Positions 48,610 through 59,224 are shown, counted from the first letter of the stretch. The stretch is DNA of 64,000 bases from Gemmatimonadota bacterium (GCA_021299375.1 JAJTGR010000059.1:35965-99964), one strand, 5' to 3'. Notes: a model not told the origin generated them from the letters alone. Made by a program: numbers and translations.

Positions 48610-49364
48610 GGCCAGCTCGGCACACCGGCTCCCAGCCCCCCTCCGCTGGACCGTTGCGCGGTGGCGTGGCGGCGTCGATGCTGGTGCATGCCGCGCTCGT
48701 CAGCCTCGTTTTCGTGGCCGGGCGAGGGGCCGACGCGCCTCGCCCTCCGGTGTATCGGGTGGAACTGGTCGGGCAGGCCGGACCGCGACAGGCGGGGGTG
48801 GAGACGCCGACTGCCGAACCCGTCACCGCAGCGCCGGACGTTGCGGGTGCCGAGCGGCTGAAGGAGGAGCCGGTCGTCTCGCCAAAGACCGCGGCCAAGA
48901 AGGTGGTGCCCTCGCCCAAGGCGACGCCCTCCAGCGACCGGTCGCGCAAGGCCGGCTCGAAGACGGCGGCGCCGAGCACGCGCAGCAGCACCAGTGCACC
49001 CAAGTCGGGCGCGGGAGCGGTCGGATCGAAAGGCGCCGACGTGGCGAACGTGCGCACGGCCGGGATCGAGTTCCCGTTTCCTGGGTACCTGCAGAACATC
49101 GTGCGCCAGATCGCCCTCAACTGGTCGCCTCGGCGCACCTCGGCGGCCCTCGTCACCGAGATCAAGTTCCTCATCCGCCGCGACGGCACCGTCGTGGGCA
49201 TCGAGGTCGTGAAGCGGTCGGGTGACCGCCTGTACGACCTCGACGCCATGGGGGCCGTCGAAGCCGTGGGCGCGACGCGCTCCTTCGGTGCGCTGCCGTC
49301 CGGCTGGGCGGACGATGTGCTGGTGGTCTATTTCACGTTCGACTACGCGTTGCGACCCAACTGA
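48606..49364 (+). CDS. tolA: TolA/TonB-like energy-transducing protein
   Basis: The product has 252 residues. An N-terminal membrane helix (AASMLVHAALVSLVFVAG) is followed by a Pro/Lys/Ala/Ser-rich linker (about 50-150) that would cross the periplasm. The C-terminal domain (VRQIALNWSPRRTS, ITEIKFLIRRDGTVVGIEVV in outline, DLDAMGAVEAVG) is the TonB/TolA fold. It is shorter than E. coli TolA (421), with most of the loss in the linker. GTG 48606 overlaps tolR. Position between tolR and tolB favours TolA over TonB. Confidence 0.85.
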   Translation: MRPARHTGSQPPSAGPLRGGVAASMLVHAALVSLVFVAGRGADAPRPPVYRVELVGQAGPRQAGVETPTAEPVTAAPDVAGAERLKEEPVVSPKTAAKKVVPSPKATPSSDRSRKAGSKTAAPSTRSSTSAPKSGAGAVGSKGADVANVRTAGIEFPFPGYLQNIVRQIALNWSPRRTSAALVTEIKFLIRRDGTVVGIEVVKRSGDRLYDLDAMGAVEAVGATRSFGALPSGWADDVLVVYFTFDYALRPN

Positions 49365-49366
49365 GT

Positions 49367-50701
49367 GTGCTGAACCCGCCTGCTCCCGCCTCATCCCCTC
49401 GTCGGTCCGCCACAGGTCGCTGTGCCGCGCGCATCGCCTTCCGGTCCGTCGCGCTGCTGGCGAGTGGGCTGATGATCCCTTCATCGGTCGCCGCACAAGA
49501 CCGCGGCGTGAGCCTCGGGCTGCAGTATCGCCCCGGGGCGAAGACGACACTCATCGTGCTCCCCATCACCGGGGCGCGCGGCGATTCGCTCACGGCGATG
49601 CTCAGCCGCGACTTCGACTACAGCGACCGCTTCACCGTCGTGTCGTCCACGAGCGCGCCGGCCACGTCCGGGGCCATCAACTACCCGCTCTTCGCCAAGC
49701 TCGGCGTGGATGGCATCGTTCAGGCCTCGGTGCTCGCCTCGGGCTGGTTACGGGTGGCGCTGCATGAGGTGGGCACAAAGAAGGTGCGCAATACCAAGGA
49801 CTTCCCGCTGCCGGCGCCGGCTCTTTCTCCCGCCTGGCGGCTCGCGGTGCATGGCGTGGCCGATGGCGTCGAAGAGTGGATCACCGGCCAGCGGGGAATC
49901 GCGCAGACGCGCATCGCCTTTGCGCGCGGCGGTCGGGTGTGGACAGTTGACAGCGATGGGGAAAATGTGATGCCCGTGACCCCGAGCGGCATGTCGCCGC
50001 AGTGGCTGCCGAGCGGGCGGGGCATCGTGTACGCCGTGCTCGACGGCTCGCGCAACCCGATCATGTTCAAGGATCTGGTCACGGGGGCCCAGCGCACACT
50101 CGTGAGCGCACCAGGCATCGAGCACACGACGCCGGCCGTCTCGCCCGATGGACGGATGCTGGTGTACGCGCGCGGCTCCGAGTCGGGAACCGACCTGCAC
50201 GCGGTGCCAATGGAGGGTGGGACGCCGCAGCGCATTACCGTCGGGCGGGGGCGGGCCAGCGCACAGCCCACGTTCAGCCCCGACGGACAGCGGATCGCGT
50301 TCATGTCCGACCGTTCCGGGCACCCGGAGGTGTATATTAGCGATGTGGACGGCACCAACGCCGAGCTGTTGACGGCGGCGGCCTTCGGAGATCGCGACTA
50401 TCGGGCGGGGCCGGATTGGTCGCCCGATGGGCGCCTCGTGGCGTTTCAGTCACGCAACGGGGGCACCTTCCAGATCATGACGATCAACCTGCGTGACCAG
50501 TCCGTGCGGCAGGTCACGAACGATGGCCGCAATGATGACCCGTCGTGGGCGCCGGACTCGCGGCATCTGGTGCTGACGTCGAACCGCAGCGGCGTGCGGC
50601 AGCTGTGGGTCGTGGATATCGAGACCGGGCGTACGCGGCAGCTCACGCGTGGCGCCGAAACCCGACTGGCCGCGTGGTCTCCGCGGCTGATTGCGCAGTA
50701 G
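49367..50701 (+). CDS. tolB: Tol-Pal system beta-propeller TolB
   Basis: The product has 444 residues, the usual TolB length. A signal peptide (SVALLASGLMIPSSVAAQ) precedes the N-terminal domain (YRPGAKTTLIVLPITG). Six propeller blades carry repeating SPDG motifs: TPAVSPDGRMLVYAR, TFSPDGQRIAFMSDRSG, WSPDGRLVAFQSRNGG and WAPDSRHLVLTSNRSG. TolB is periplasmic and binds Pal or TolA. GTG 49367 starts 2 bases after the tolA stop. Confidence 0.93.
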   Translation: MLNPPAPASSPRRSATGRCAARIAFRSVALLASGLMIPSSVAAQDRGVSLGLQYRPGAKTTLIVLPITGARGDSLTAMLSRDFDYSDRFTVVSSTSAPATSGAINYPLFAKLGVDGIVQASVLASGWLRVALHEVGTKKVRNTKDFPLPAPALSPAWRLAVHGVADGVEEWITGQRGIAQTRIAFARGGRVWTVDSDGENVMPVTPSGMSPQWLPSGRGIVYAVLDGSRNPIMFKDLVTGAQRTLVSAPGIEHTTPAVSPDGRMLVYARGSESGTDLHAVPMEGGTPQRITVGRGRASAQPTFSPDGQRIAFMSDRSGHPEVYISDVDGTNAELLTAAAFGDRDYRAGPDWSPDGRLVAFQSRNGGTFQIMTINLRDQSVRQVTNDGRNDDPSWAPDSRHLVLTSNRSGVRQLWVVDIETGRTRQLTRGAETRLAAWSPRLIAQ

Positions 50702-50781
50702 GTGGCAGTACCCGGCGGCGCGCTGTGGCCGCTGGATGGTCGTGCAGGTCAACACTCCCCCTCACTCATGGAGTTCTCGAC

Positions 50782-51339
50782 ATGATGCGTACTTCTCGTG
50801 CGATGCTGGTCGTGGTGTCCGCCTCGCTGGTCCTTGGCGCCTGCAACAAGAAGAAGCCCGTGCCGGCCCCGACACCGGCCACTGCCCCGGTCGAAGCGGC
50901 GCCCACGCGCCCGACCCCGGCGCCCACGCCCCGTGACACCATGCCCGAATACAACGAGAAGGTCGCGGCCACGCGCATGCGCCTGCTCGAGACCATCTAC
51001 TTCGAATACGACGCCGACGAGCTCCGCGACGACGCCCGCGCGACGCTCGATGCCAAGATCGCCGTCCTGAATGCCAACCCGGGGCTTCGCATCAAGGTCA
51101 ACGGCCACTGCGATGAGCGGGGCAGCGACGAGTACAACATCGCGCTCGGTCGTCGGCGCGCCGAAGCGGCGAAGCGGTACCTCACCGACCGTGGCATCGA
51201 TGCCTCGCGCATCGAAACGGCGTCGTTCGGCCGCGAGCGCCCGGCGGTGCAGGGGTCCAGTGAGGAGGCGTGGTCGAAGAACCGTCGTGACGAGTTCGAG
51301 ATCACGTCGGGCGGTGAGAACCTGAAGCCCGTCTCGTGA
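50782..51339 (+). CDS. pal: Peptidoglycan-associated lipoprotein Pal
   Basis: The product has 185 residues. The lipobox LVLGAC places the lipidated Cys at residue 21, followed by a Pro/Thr-rich linker. The OmpA-like domain has IYFEYDADELRDDA, VNGHCDERGSDEYNIALGRR and RIETASFGRERP, with the Asp and Arg that grip diaminopimelate. Pal tethers the outer membrane to peptidoglycan and is handled by TolB. ATG 50782 follows GGAG ten bases upstream. The stop overlaps cpoB. Confidence 0.95.
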   Translation: MMRTSRAMLVVVSASLVLGACNKKKPVPAPTPATAPVEAAPTRPTPAPTPRDTMPEYNEKVAATRMRLLETIYFEYDADELRDDARATLDAKIAVLNANPGLRIKVNGHCDERGSDEYNIALGRRRAEAAKRYLTDRGIDASRIETASFGRERPAVQGSSEEAWSKNRRDEFEITSGGENLKPVS

Positions 51340-52217
51340 TGTCCCACGCCACCCCGGCCGGCTCCATTGTGCCGCTGCGCCTGCGGTTCGCCCGGGTGTG
51401 GCGGTGGGTTCCCCTCGTGGCCCTGCCGGCCACGGGGGGCTGTTTCGCTACGCGTGGCGATGTGCGTATCGTGCAGACGGACATCGCCTCGCTGCGCGCG
51501 GAGCTGATACGCAACCAGCAGGACCAGAAGGATGCCCTGACGCAGACACTGCGCCTCCTGCAGGTGGCCAGCGATTCGCTGGCGCGGGTCAGTGCCCGGA
51601 CGGTGGGCATTCAGGGCGATGTGCGCGGCGAGATGCGCGCCGTGCGGGAACAGCTGCTGCAGGTGCAGACCCTGCTGGGGCAGAGTCAGGCCACGATTGC
51701 GCGGCTGCGGAAGGAAATGGAGGAACAGCGGGCGAGCCTCGTGCCCGCCGCCCCGGGGGCCACGACGCCCGGGGCCGCGCTTCCCCCGGGCCGACCGGGC
51801 GCAGCGCCGGCCAAACCCGATTCGGCGGTGGCGGCACCGCTGCCAGGGCCAAGTCAGCTGTTCGTCAATGGCCGTGATCAGCTCACGCGGGGCAGCAGTG
51901 CGACGGCGCGCACGCTGTTTCAGGAGTTGCTCAGCGCGTACCCCGATTCCGACTACGCGCCCGACGCGCAGTTCTGGATCGCCGAATCGCTCGCCAAGGA
52001 GAACAACACCGCGGCGGCCGACGCCGCGTACGCCGCCGTCGTGAGCACCTATCCGAACGCGCCCAAGGCGCCGACGGCCCTGTACAAGCGGGCGCAGTTG
52101 CTGCTCAAGCAGGGGAATACCCCGCAGGCGAAGCAGCTCTTCGAGCAGGTCGTGGCGCGCTATCCGCGCAGTGACGAAGCCGAACTGGCGGCCGAGACCC
52201 TCAAGACGCTGCGCTGA
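51339..52217 (+). CDS. cpoB: Cell-division coordinator CpoB (YbgF-like)
   Basis: The product has 292 residues. The N-terminal hydrophobic segment (WRWVPLVALPATGGC) ends in Cys 35, perhaps a lipoprotein site though the box is weak. A coiled coil follows (VRIVQTDIASLRAELIRNQQ onward to about 130), then a Pro/Ala linker and C-terminal TPRs (ARTLFQELLSAYPDSDYAPD, AQFWIAESLAKENNTAAADA and AKQLFEQVVARYPRSDEAEL). CpoB couples Tol activity to peptidoglycan synthesis at the septum. ATG 51339 or GTG 51336 are both possible, directly on the pal stop. Confidence 0.88.
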   Translation: MSHATPAGSIVPLRLRFARVWRWVPLVALPATGGCFATRGDVRIVQTDIASLRAELIRNQQDQKDALTQTLRLLQVASDSLARVSARTVGIQGDVRGEMRAVREQLLQVQTLLGQSQATIARLRKEMEEQRASLVPAAPGATTPGAALPPGRPGAAPAKPDSAVAAPLPGPSQLFVNGRDQLTRGSSATARTLFQELLSAYPDSDYAPDAQFWIAESLAKENNTAAADAAYAAVVSTYPNAPKAPTALYKRAQLLLKQGNTPQAKQLFEQVVARYPRSDEAELAAETLKTLR

Positions 52218-52250
52218 CGCGCGGCGGCGTTTCTCCAGGACGGATTACCC

Positions 52251-53015
52251 ATGGCTGGCCACAACCCCGCGGAAATGCCTTTCCTCGAACACCTCGAGGA
52301 ACTCCGCTGGCGTCTGTTCAAGGTCGCGGTCGCGCTGGCCTTGGGGATCGGCGTGTCCTTCGCGCTCATCTTTTCCAAGCAGGTCGACGTCGTGGCGCTG
52401 TTGGCTGAGCCCATCCAGCCATTCCTGAAGCGCCCCCTCATGGTCACCCATCCGGGAGACTTGTTCGACATCGCCATGGATGCGGCGATCACCCTGGGGC
52501 TCATTGCGGCGTCCCCGGTGATCATCTGGCAGATCTGGGGGTTCCTCTCCCCGGCGCTCTACACGCACGAAAAGAAGGTCGTCATCCCGGCGCTGGTGGG
52601 TGCGGCACTCCTGTTCCTCGCCGGCATGGCGCTGGCATTCAAGTATGTGGTGCCGGTCACGCTCTCGTTCTTCATGAGCTTCCAGAGCGGCGCGGTTGAG
52701 GTGGTGCCGACGGTGGACAAGTACATCGGATTTGTCATCTCGATGTGCCTGGCCTTCGGGGCGGTATTCGAGTTGCCGGTCGTGATTGCGCTGCTTTCCG
52801 CACTGGGCATCGTGCAACCGCAGTACCTGGCCAAGTTCCGGCGGCACGCGGCCGTCGGCTGCCTGATTGCCGCGGCCATCATCACCCCGGGCAGTGATCC
52901 CACCTCGCTGCTGCTGCTGACGATCCCCCTGTATGCCTTGTACGAGGTGTCGATCACGGTCTCGCGGCTGATCGTCCGGCACCGAGAGCGCAGTATCGCC
53001 GCTGAGGCCGCGTGA
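52251..53015 (+). CDS. tatC: Sec-independent protein translocase TatC
   Basis: The product has 254 residues. MPFLEHLEELRWRLFKV is the cytoplasmic N-terminal signature with the Glu that reads the twin-arginine motif. Six membrane helices follow. LFDIAMDAAITLGLIAASPV, IWGFLSPALYTHEKK and AAAIITPGSDPTSLLLLTIP match the family. TatC recognises folded Tat substrates at the inner membrane. No tatA or tatB is adjacent. The stop overlaps the lptD start by 4 bases. Confidence 0.95.
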   Translation: MAGHNPAEMPFLEHLEELRWRLFKVAVALALGIGVSFALIFSKQVDVVALLAEPIQPFLKRPLMVTHPGDLFDIAMDAAITLGLIAASPVIIWQIWGFLSPALYTHEKKVVIPALVGAALLFLAGMALAFKYVVPVTLSFFMSFQSGAVEVVPTVDKYIGFVISMCLAFGAVFELPVVIALLSALGIVQPQYLAKFRRHAAVGCLIAAAIITPGSDPTSLLLLTIPLYALYEVSITVSRLIVRHRERSIAAEAA

Positions 53016-55987
53016 GGTTGGGGCTCGGCTCGCGGCACCGCGCCGCGCGGGTCGGGTTGGTGGCGGCGCTGTCCGCGGTGTTGCTGAGCGCGCTCCTGGC
53101 GCCAGCCGCAGGGGCACAGCCACGTGGGGGGGCACCTCGGCCGGGCCCGTCGGCACGGTCCGGGCAGGCGGGGGGCGGCACACGAGACAGCACGGTGCAA
53201 CTCAGCAAGGACAAGCGCGTCTTCAACTGGATCGCCCCCGACTCGATCATGCGGCGGTTGCTCGATCGAGAAGGCTACCGCAAGGTCCAGTATCAGGGTG
53301 ACACCGTGCGTTTCGATGCATCGTCGCGCGAGCTGGTGCTCAAGGGCAAACCCGCCGGCGTGCAGCGCGACGAGACGATGATGGTGGGTGACTCCATCGC
53401 CTACAACGACTCCACCAAGCGGGTCGTCGCGCTCGGGGACACCGTGCTGCTCCGTGACCCGACCCAGCAGGGCGCCGACGACTTCGTGGCCAACGGCCGC
53501 ATCGAGTACGACCTCGAGACACGCTCGGGCGTCACCGGTGCGTTCGCGACGTCGTTCGAATCGGGACAGCGGCTGTTCCTGAGTGCGCAGCGCAGCGCCA
53601 TCGTGAGTGACACGATGGCGCAGGGTCGACATATCGTCTTCGCCAAGAACGGCTCGTTCACCTATTGTGATCACGCGGAGCCGCATTTTCACTTCACGAC
53701 GCGTGACATGAAGTTCGTCTCGCAGAACGTGATGGTGGCCAGGCCGGGGGTCTTGTACATCGGCGAGGTGCCCGTGTTCTGGATCCCGTTCTTCTTTCAG
53801 GATGTACGCTCCGGTCGCCGCAGCGGCATCCTCACGCCGAACTTCGGCGTGGCCGAGTTGTTCCGCAACAGCCCGTCGTATCGGCGCAGCGTCCAGAACA
53901 TCGGCTACTTCTTCGCCATCAGCGATTACATGAACGCCGAAGCGTCGTTCGACTGGCGCAGCGGCGCCCGCACCTCCGAGACGGACCCCGGGTTCCTGCG
54001 CGGCAATGCGGAACTGCGCTACCGCTGGCTCGATCGCTTCGTGAGCGGCGAAGTGGCCGCATCGTACATGACCCTGCGGAACGGCACGACGAACGCTTCG
54101 TGGACGATCAACCACAATCAGGACTTCTCGCGCGACACGAAGCTGACCGCGCGGCTCAACTGGGTGCAGAACACTCAAATCCAACGGAACACGACCGTGA
54201 ATCCGGTCGCGGCCAACGCCACCATCCGGTCGCAGCTCAACTACCAGACCAAGATCGGACCGGCCCAGATCAACGTGGGCGGATCACGCGTGCAGTATCC
54301 GGGGCGCTCACAGGTTGACATGGACTTCCCGTCGCTCAACGTGACCACCGGGACACTCGAGGCGGGGCGGGTGGCGTGGACGCCGTCGCTGCGCCTGGCG
54401 GTGTCGGGACAGAATCGCATCGACCAGGGGCTGCAATTCCCATTCGTGTACAATGCACGGCCGGGAGGCGGCATCGACAGCAGCCGCTTCAACGCGAGTC
54501 GGCGCAACATGCAGTTCCAGTTCGACACGCCCATCAAGCTCTGGGATTTCCAGTGGCAGAACTCCTTCACCGTCAACGACCAGTTTCGCGACTTCCCCGA
54601 GCAACGCGAAATCGTCGGCGTGCGCGACACGTCGCAGCGCATCACGCGCGTTTTCGCCCGCACCTACGAAACCAGCGTCGACTGGAACACGTCCTTCAAT
54701 CTTCCGCGCTTCTTCCAGGGCACCTGGAACCTGTCGCCGTCGATCACGGTGGCGAACGTCGACCAGGGCGGGCTGTTCGTCCGCACGGAACGCAGCGGCG
54801 GCAGGTTCGTTTCGCAGGCCAAGCGCCTCAGCTACGCTTTGAGTGCCTCGCCCACGCTCTACGCCACCATTCCGGGCGTCGGGCCGATCAGCAAGCTGCG
54901 GCACTCCATCACCCCCGGCCTGAGCTACAGCTACTCGCCGGCCAAAGAGGTGAGCGACGACTACCTCGCGGCGATCGGCCGCACGCGGGTCGGCTATCTC
55001 GGTGCGCTGGCGCAGAATCGTGTGTCGCTGAACCTCGCCACCAACCTCGAGGCCAAGTTGGCCTCGCCCAGCGATTCGACATCGGAGGCGGCCCGCAAGA
55101 TCAAGCTTCTGTCGCTGAACTTCTCGTCCCTCACGTACGATTTCGTGCGCGCCGACAGTGCCGGCAATGGGTTCTCGGATCGCACCTTTTCCATCAATGG
55201 GCGTACCGACCTGCTGCCCGGACTCGACTTTCGCACCTCGTACGAACTGTTTCAGGGCGACCCGCTGTCGGACACGGCGACGTTCAGCCCATATCGCACG
55301 GAGTTCGGTGTCACCTTCTCGCTCAACGGCAAGTCGGGGATCTTTGGCCTCTTGGGACGGCTTCTCGGCCGCGATACCGAGATCAGTGCCGACTCCGCTG
55401 GCGGGAGTCTCGGCGCGCAGAACATCGCCCAGCAGACCCGGCAGATGAATGCTGCCGGTGGCGGGGCCATGCGCGGCATGCAGATGGCGCTGCCCTCGTC
55501 GAGCGAGGGGTGGAATCTCAACCTGCAGTACAATGCGGCCCGCCAACGACCGCCGCGCGGGGGCACCCAGATCACCAATGACCCTGCCGCGCTGTGCGAA
55601 GCCCGACGGCCACTGGGGCTGTTCGCCTACGAGCAGTGCATTCTCAGTGCGCAGAGTGCCCCGGCGACCGGCCTGACCACGGGGCAGAGCGCCATTGGCG
55701 CCCCGGTGTTCATCCAACCGCCCACGCAGAACGTGACGGCGACCATGTCGTTCGGGATCACGCGCAACTGGTCGGCCCAGTGGTCGACCCAGTACGACGT
55801 GGAGCGGGCTCGCTTCTCGAGCCAGCAGCTGGGACTCCAGCGTGCCCTCCACGACTGGAACGCCGTGTTCTCGTTCTCTCAAACCCCGAACGGCAACTTC
55901 GCCTTCAACTTCTTCATCGCGTTGAAGGCCCAGCCGGAACTCAAGTTCAACTACGACCGCCAGACGTTCCGGTCGAGTGGTTTCTGA
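53012..55987 (+). CDS. lptD: LPS-assembly protein LptD-like outer-membrane barrel
   Basis: The product has 991 residues. A signal peptide (LVAALSAVLLSALLAPAAGAQ) is followed by an OstA/LptA-like jellyroll (YQGDTVRFDASSRELVLKGK, VGDSIAYNDSTKRVVALGDT and IEYDLETRSGVTGAF). The rest is a large beta-barrel with many alternating strands, including VPVFWIPFFFQDVRSGRRSG and ending FNYDRQTFRSSGF with terminal Phe. LptD inserts lipopolysaccharide into the outer leaflet. It is longer than E. coli LptD (784), as in many non-proteobacteria. GTG 53012 overlaps tatC. lptE and other lpt genes are not here. Confidence 0.82.
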   Translation: MRLGLGSRHRAARVGLVAALSAVLLSALLAPAAGAQPRGGAPRPGPSARSGQAGGGTRDSTVQLSKDKRVFNWIAPDSIMRRLLDREGYRKVQYQGDTVRFDASSRELVLKGKPAGVQRDETMMVGDSIAYNDSTKRVVALGDTVLLRDPTQQGADDFVANGRIEYDLETRSGVTGAFATSFESGQRLFLSAQRSAIVSDTMAQGRHIVFAKNGSFTYCDHAEPHFHFTTRDMKFVSQNVMVARPGVLYIGEVPVFWIPFFFQDVRSGRRSGILTPNFGVAELFRNSPSYRRSVQNIGYFFAISDYMNAEASFDWRSGARTSETDPGFLRGNAELRYRWLDRFVSGEVAASYMTLRNGTTNASWTINHNQDFSRDTKLTARLNWVQNTQIQRNTTVNPVAANATIRSQLNYQTKIGPAQINVGGSRVQYPGRSQVDMDFPSLNVTTGTLEAGRVAWTPSLRLAVSGQNRIDQGLQFPFVYNARPGGGIDSSRFNASRRNMQFQFDTPIKLWDFQWQNSFTVNDQFRDFPEQREIVGVRDTSQRITRVFARTYETSVDWNTSFNLPRFFQGTWNLSPSITVANVDQGGLFVRTERSGGRFVSQAKRLSYALSASPTLYATIPGVGPISKLRHSITPGLSYSYSPAKEVSDDYLAAIGRTRVGYLGALAQNRVSLNLATNLEAKLASPSDSTSEAARKIKLLSLNFSSLTYDFVRADSAGNGFSDRTFSINGRTDLLPGLDFRTSYELFQGDPLSDTATFSPYRTEFGVTFSLNGKSGIFGLLGRLLGRDTEISADSAGGSLGAQNIAQQTRQMNAAGGGAMRGMQMALPSSSEGWNLNLQYNAARQRPPRGGTQITNDPAALCEARRPLGLFAYEQCILSAQSAPATGLTTGQSAIGAPVFIQPPTQNVTATMSFGITRNWSAQWSTQYDVERARFSSQQLGLQRALHDWNAVFSFSQTPNGNFAFNFFIALKAQPELKFNYDRQTFRSSGF

Positions 55988-56016
55988 CGCGCCGTCACGG
56001 CGCAGGAGAGTCATGC

Positions 56017-57534
56017 GTGGTGGAGCTCGATGGGCGGACGCTGCGCATCGCCGATGTGCTGGCCGTGGCAGACCGTGGGGTTGCCGTGCGGTTATCGGAC
56101 GCGGCGCGCAACCGGATGGCCGCGACGCGCGCCGTCGTCCATCGTGCCATCGCGCGTGGTGAGCCGGTCTACGGCATCAACACCGGGTTCGGGAAGCTCT
56201 CGGAGGTGACGATCGCCCCCGATCAACTCACGGCGCTGCAGCGAAATCTCGTGCGCAGTCACGCGGCCGGTGTCGGCGATCCGCTGCCCGAACGCGAGGT
56301 GCGGGCCATGATGCTGCTTCGCGCCAACGTCCTGGCTTCGGGATTTGCGGGGGTGCGCGCCGAGCTCGTGGACCATCTGCTGGCCATGCTCAATGCCGGT
56401 GTCTGGCCCCTGGTGCCGGAGCAGGGCAGTGTAGGGGCCAGCGGTGATCTCGCGCCGTTGGCCCATCTGGCCCTGGCTCTGATCGGCGAGGGACCGGCAC
56501 GCTGGCGGGCGCAGTCCGGTGACGCCTCCCGTATGCTGGCGGCGGCCGGCTTGGCGCCGGTGACGCTCGAGGCCAAGGAGGGGTTGGCGCTCATCAACGG
56601 CACCCAGGCCCATACCGCCGTGGCCGCTCTCGCCTGCGCCGAGCTGATGCGCCTCTGGGGCGCAGCCCATGTGGCCACGGCCATGAGCCTCGAGGCGCTG
56701 CTCGGCACGCCGGACGCCTTCGATTCGCGCATTCAGGACGCCCGGGGGCAACGTGGACAGGCCGATTCGGCGGCGCTGCTGCGCCATCTCCTCGAGGGAA
56801 GTGCGCTGCGGGAATCGCATCGCCACGGTGACCCGCGCGTCCAGGACGCCTACGCGCTCCGCTGTGTGCCGCAGGTACATGGGCCGGCGCTCGACACGCT
56901 GCGCTTCACCCGCGATATCATCGAGCGTGAACTCAACGCCGCTACCGACAACCCACTCGTGTTCGCAACCGGCGAGCTCCTCAGCGGCGGGAACTTCCAT
57001 GGACAGGCGGTGGGCATGGCCAGCGACTTTCTCGCTATCGTGTGCGCCAATCTCGCCGTGATCAGCGAACGGCGCATCGACCGGCTCGTGCACCCGGACT
57101 TCAATCAGGGGCTGCCGCCGTTCCTGGCCGGCCATCCCGGTCTCGAATCGGGGCACATGATGTCGCAGGTCACGGCTGCCGCTCTGGCCAGCGACTGCAA
57201 GATGCTGGCGCACCCCGCCAGCGTCGATTCGATTCCGACCGACGGCAACAAGGAAGACGTGGTGCCGATGGCGATGAATGCCGCACTCAAGCTCCGCCGC
57301 AGTGTGCGGAATGTGCGTCATGTGCTGGCGATCGAACTCATCACCGCGGCCGAGGCGCTGGAGTTCCGGCGTCCGCTGCGCAGCAGCGAGGCGGTCGAGC
57401 AGGCGCACGCCATGGTGCGCGAGATCGTGGCTCCCGCGGCCGGCGATCGCTCACCGGCGCCGGATATTGCCCGCCTCGCCGAGGCCCTCGCGGGCGGTCG
57501 GTTCGATGCCCTCACCACCGCGGTGGCCAAATGA
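56017..57534 (+). CDS. hutH: Histidine ammonia-lyase
   Basis: The product has 505 residues. The self-forming MIO cofactor triad Ala-Ser-Gly is in [14 protein letters not shown] near residue 142. [13 protein letters not shown] near 50, [18 protein letters not shown] and [13 protein letters not shown] are active-site blocks. The enzyme removes ammonia from histidine to give urocanate, the first step of the pathway encoded here. GTG 56017 is chosen because AGGAG (56004-56008) lies eight bases before it and 30 bases after lptD. Longer frames run inside lptD. Confidence 0.95.
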   Translation: MVELDGRTLRIADVLAVADRGVAVRLSDAARNRMAATRAVVHRAIARGEPVYGINTGFGKLSEVTIAPDQLTALQRNLVRSHAAGVGDPLPEREVRAMMLLRANVLASGFAGVRAELVDHLLAMLNAGVWPLVPEQGSVGASGDLAPLAHLALALIGEGPARWRAQSGDASRMLAAAGLAPVTLEAKEGLALINGTQAHTAVAALACAELMRLWGAAHVATAMSLEALLGTPDAFDSRIQDARGQRGQADSAALLRHLLEGSALRESHRHGDPRVQDAYALRCVPQVHGPALDTLRFTRDIIERELNAATDNPLVFATGELLSGGNFHGQAVGMASDFLAIVCANLAVISERRIDRLVHPDFNQGLPPFLAGHPGLESGHMMSQVTAAALASDCKMLAHPASVDSIPTDGNKEDVVPMAMNAALKLRRSVRNVRHVLAIELITAAEALEFRRPLRSSEAVEQAHAMVREIVAPAAGDRSPAPDIARLAEALAGGRFDALTTAVAK

Positions 57535-57556
57535 TCACCCCGTACCGACTCAGGAT

Positions 57557-59224
57557 ATGACCAGCACCAGTGGGCCGCGCCCGGTCCGGGCACCGCGCGG
57601 CTGTCAGCGACGTTGCCGTGGGTGGGAGCAGGAGGCGGCACTTCGCATGCTGATGAACAACCTCGACCAGGAGGTCGCCGAGCGACCTGACGACCTGGTG
57701 GTGTATGGGGGCACCGGACGGGCTGCCCGGTCGTGGGACGCCTTCGATGCCATCGTGCGCACCCTCGAGACGCTCGGCGACGACGAGACGATGCTGGTGC
57801 AGAGCGGCAAACCGGTCGCGGTCTTTCGCACCCACGAGGAGGCCCCGCGAGTGCTGATTGCAAACAGCAACCTCGTGGGGCGCTGGGCCACGTGGGCGGA
57901 GTTCCGTCGACTCGAACAGCTGGGCCTCACCATGTACGGGCAGATGACGGCCGGCTCGTGGATCTACATCGGCAGTCAGGGCATCGTGCAGGGCACGTTC
58001 GAGACATTCGGTGCCGTGGCGACCCGGCACTTCGGTGGTACGCTGGAAGGACGATTGGTCGTGACGGCCGGGCTGGGTGGCATGGGCGGCGCCCAGCCGC
58101 TCGCCGCGGCCATGCATGGCGCCGCTGTGCTGGCGGTGGAAGTCGATCCCACCCGCATCGCCAAGCGTATCGAGACGCGCTACTGCGATCGGCAGACCGC
58201 GTCGCTCGACGAAGCCCTCGCATGGCTTGCGGAGGCTCGCGCGAACGGCCGCGGCCTTTCCGTGGCGCTGCTCGGCAACGCCGCCGACGTCGTGCCCGAA
58301 CTCGTGCGGCGCGGTGTCACCCCCGACATCGTCACCGACCAGACGAGCGCCCACGACATGCTGGTGGGGTACATCCCACAGGGACTGAGCCTCGACGAGG
58401 CGGCTGCCCTCCGCACGAACGACCCGGGCGCCTATCTCGGCCGCGCCACCTCCAGCGTGGTGGCGCACGTGCGCGCCATGCGCACCATGCAGGATCGCGG
58501 TGCCGTGGCGTTCGACTACGGCAACAACATCCGCACCGTGGCCTTCGATGCGGGACTCGACGATGCGTTCCGCATTCCCGGCTTCGTGCCCGAGTACATC
58601 CGGCCCCTGTTCTGCGAGGGCAAGGGCCCATTTCGCTGGGTCGCCCTGTCAGGCGATCCCGCCGACATCGCCCGCACCGACGATCTGGTACTGGAGCTGT
58701 TTCCGCGCGATGCACAGCTGCATCGGTGGATCGCGCTGGCGAAGGACCGCATTGCCTTCCAGGGACTTCCGGCGCGGATCTGCTGGTTGGGGCAGGGGGA
58801 GCGCGCGCGCTTCGGCCTTGCCCTCAACGAGCTCGTGGCCCGCGGCGAGGTCTCGGCGCCGATCGTCATCGGGCGCGATCACCTCGACACCGGCAGCGTG
58901 GCCTCGCCATTCCGTGAGACCGAAGCGATGAAGGATGGCAGTGACGCCATCGCCGACTGGGCCATCCTGAACGCGCTGCTCAATACCGCAAGCGGTGCCA
59001 GCTGGGTGTCATTGCATCATGGCGGTGGCGTTGGGATCGGCCACTCGTTGCATGCCGGTCAGGTGATCGTCGCCGATGGCAGCGAACGCATGCGGCGGCG
59101 CATCGAACGTGTGCTCACCAATGACCCCGGCATCGGCGTCGTCCGCCATGCGGATGCCGGCTACGAGATCGCCATCGAGACGGCGGCCCGCCACGGACTG
59201 CGCCTGCCGATGCGGGAGCGCTGA
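57557..59224 (+). CDS. hutU: Urocanate hydratase
   Basis: The product has 555 residues. [20 protein letters not shown] near residue 33 is the family N-terminal block. The tight NAD-binding region is [20 protein letters not shown], and [33 protein letters not shown] and [20 protein letters not shown] follow. It hydrates urocanate to imidazolonepropionate. ATG 57557 starts 22 bases after hutH. An N-terminal run of Arg and Pro (residues 5-28) is slightly longer than usual. Its stop overlaps the radical SAM gene by one base. Confidence 0.95.
   Translation: MTSTSGPRPVRAPRGCQRRCRGWEQEAALRMLMNNLDQEVAERPDDLVVYGGTGRAARSWDAFDAIVRTLETLGDDETMLVQSGKPVAVFRTHEEAPRVLIANSNLVGRWATWAEFRRLEQLGLTMYGQMTAGSWIYIGSQGIVQGTFETFGAVATRHFGGTLEGRLVVTAGLGGMGGAQPLAAAMHGAAVLAVEVDPTRIAKRIETRYCDRQTASLDEALAWLAEARANGRGLSVALLGNAADVVPELVRRGVTPDIVTDQTSAHDMLVGYIPQGLSLDEAAALRTNDPGAYLGRATSSVVAHVRAMRTMQDRGAVAFDYGNNIRTVAFDAGLDDAFRIPGFVPEYIRPLFCEGKGPFRWVALSGDPADIARTDDLVLELFPRDAQLHRWIALAKDRIAFQGLPARICWLGQGERARFGLALNELVARGEVSAPIVIGRDHLDTGSVASPFRETEAMKDGSDAIADWAILNALLNTASGASWVSLHHGGGVGIGHSLHAGQVIVADGSERMRRRIERVLTNDPGIGVVRHADAGYEIAIETAARHGLRLPMRER

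Noticed and set aside
47598..49364. 588-codon + strand frame spanning tolQ to tolA
   Set aside because: Only its last part from GTG 48606 is a gene (tolA); the earlier part is a shadow in another frame of tolQ and tolR.
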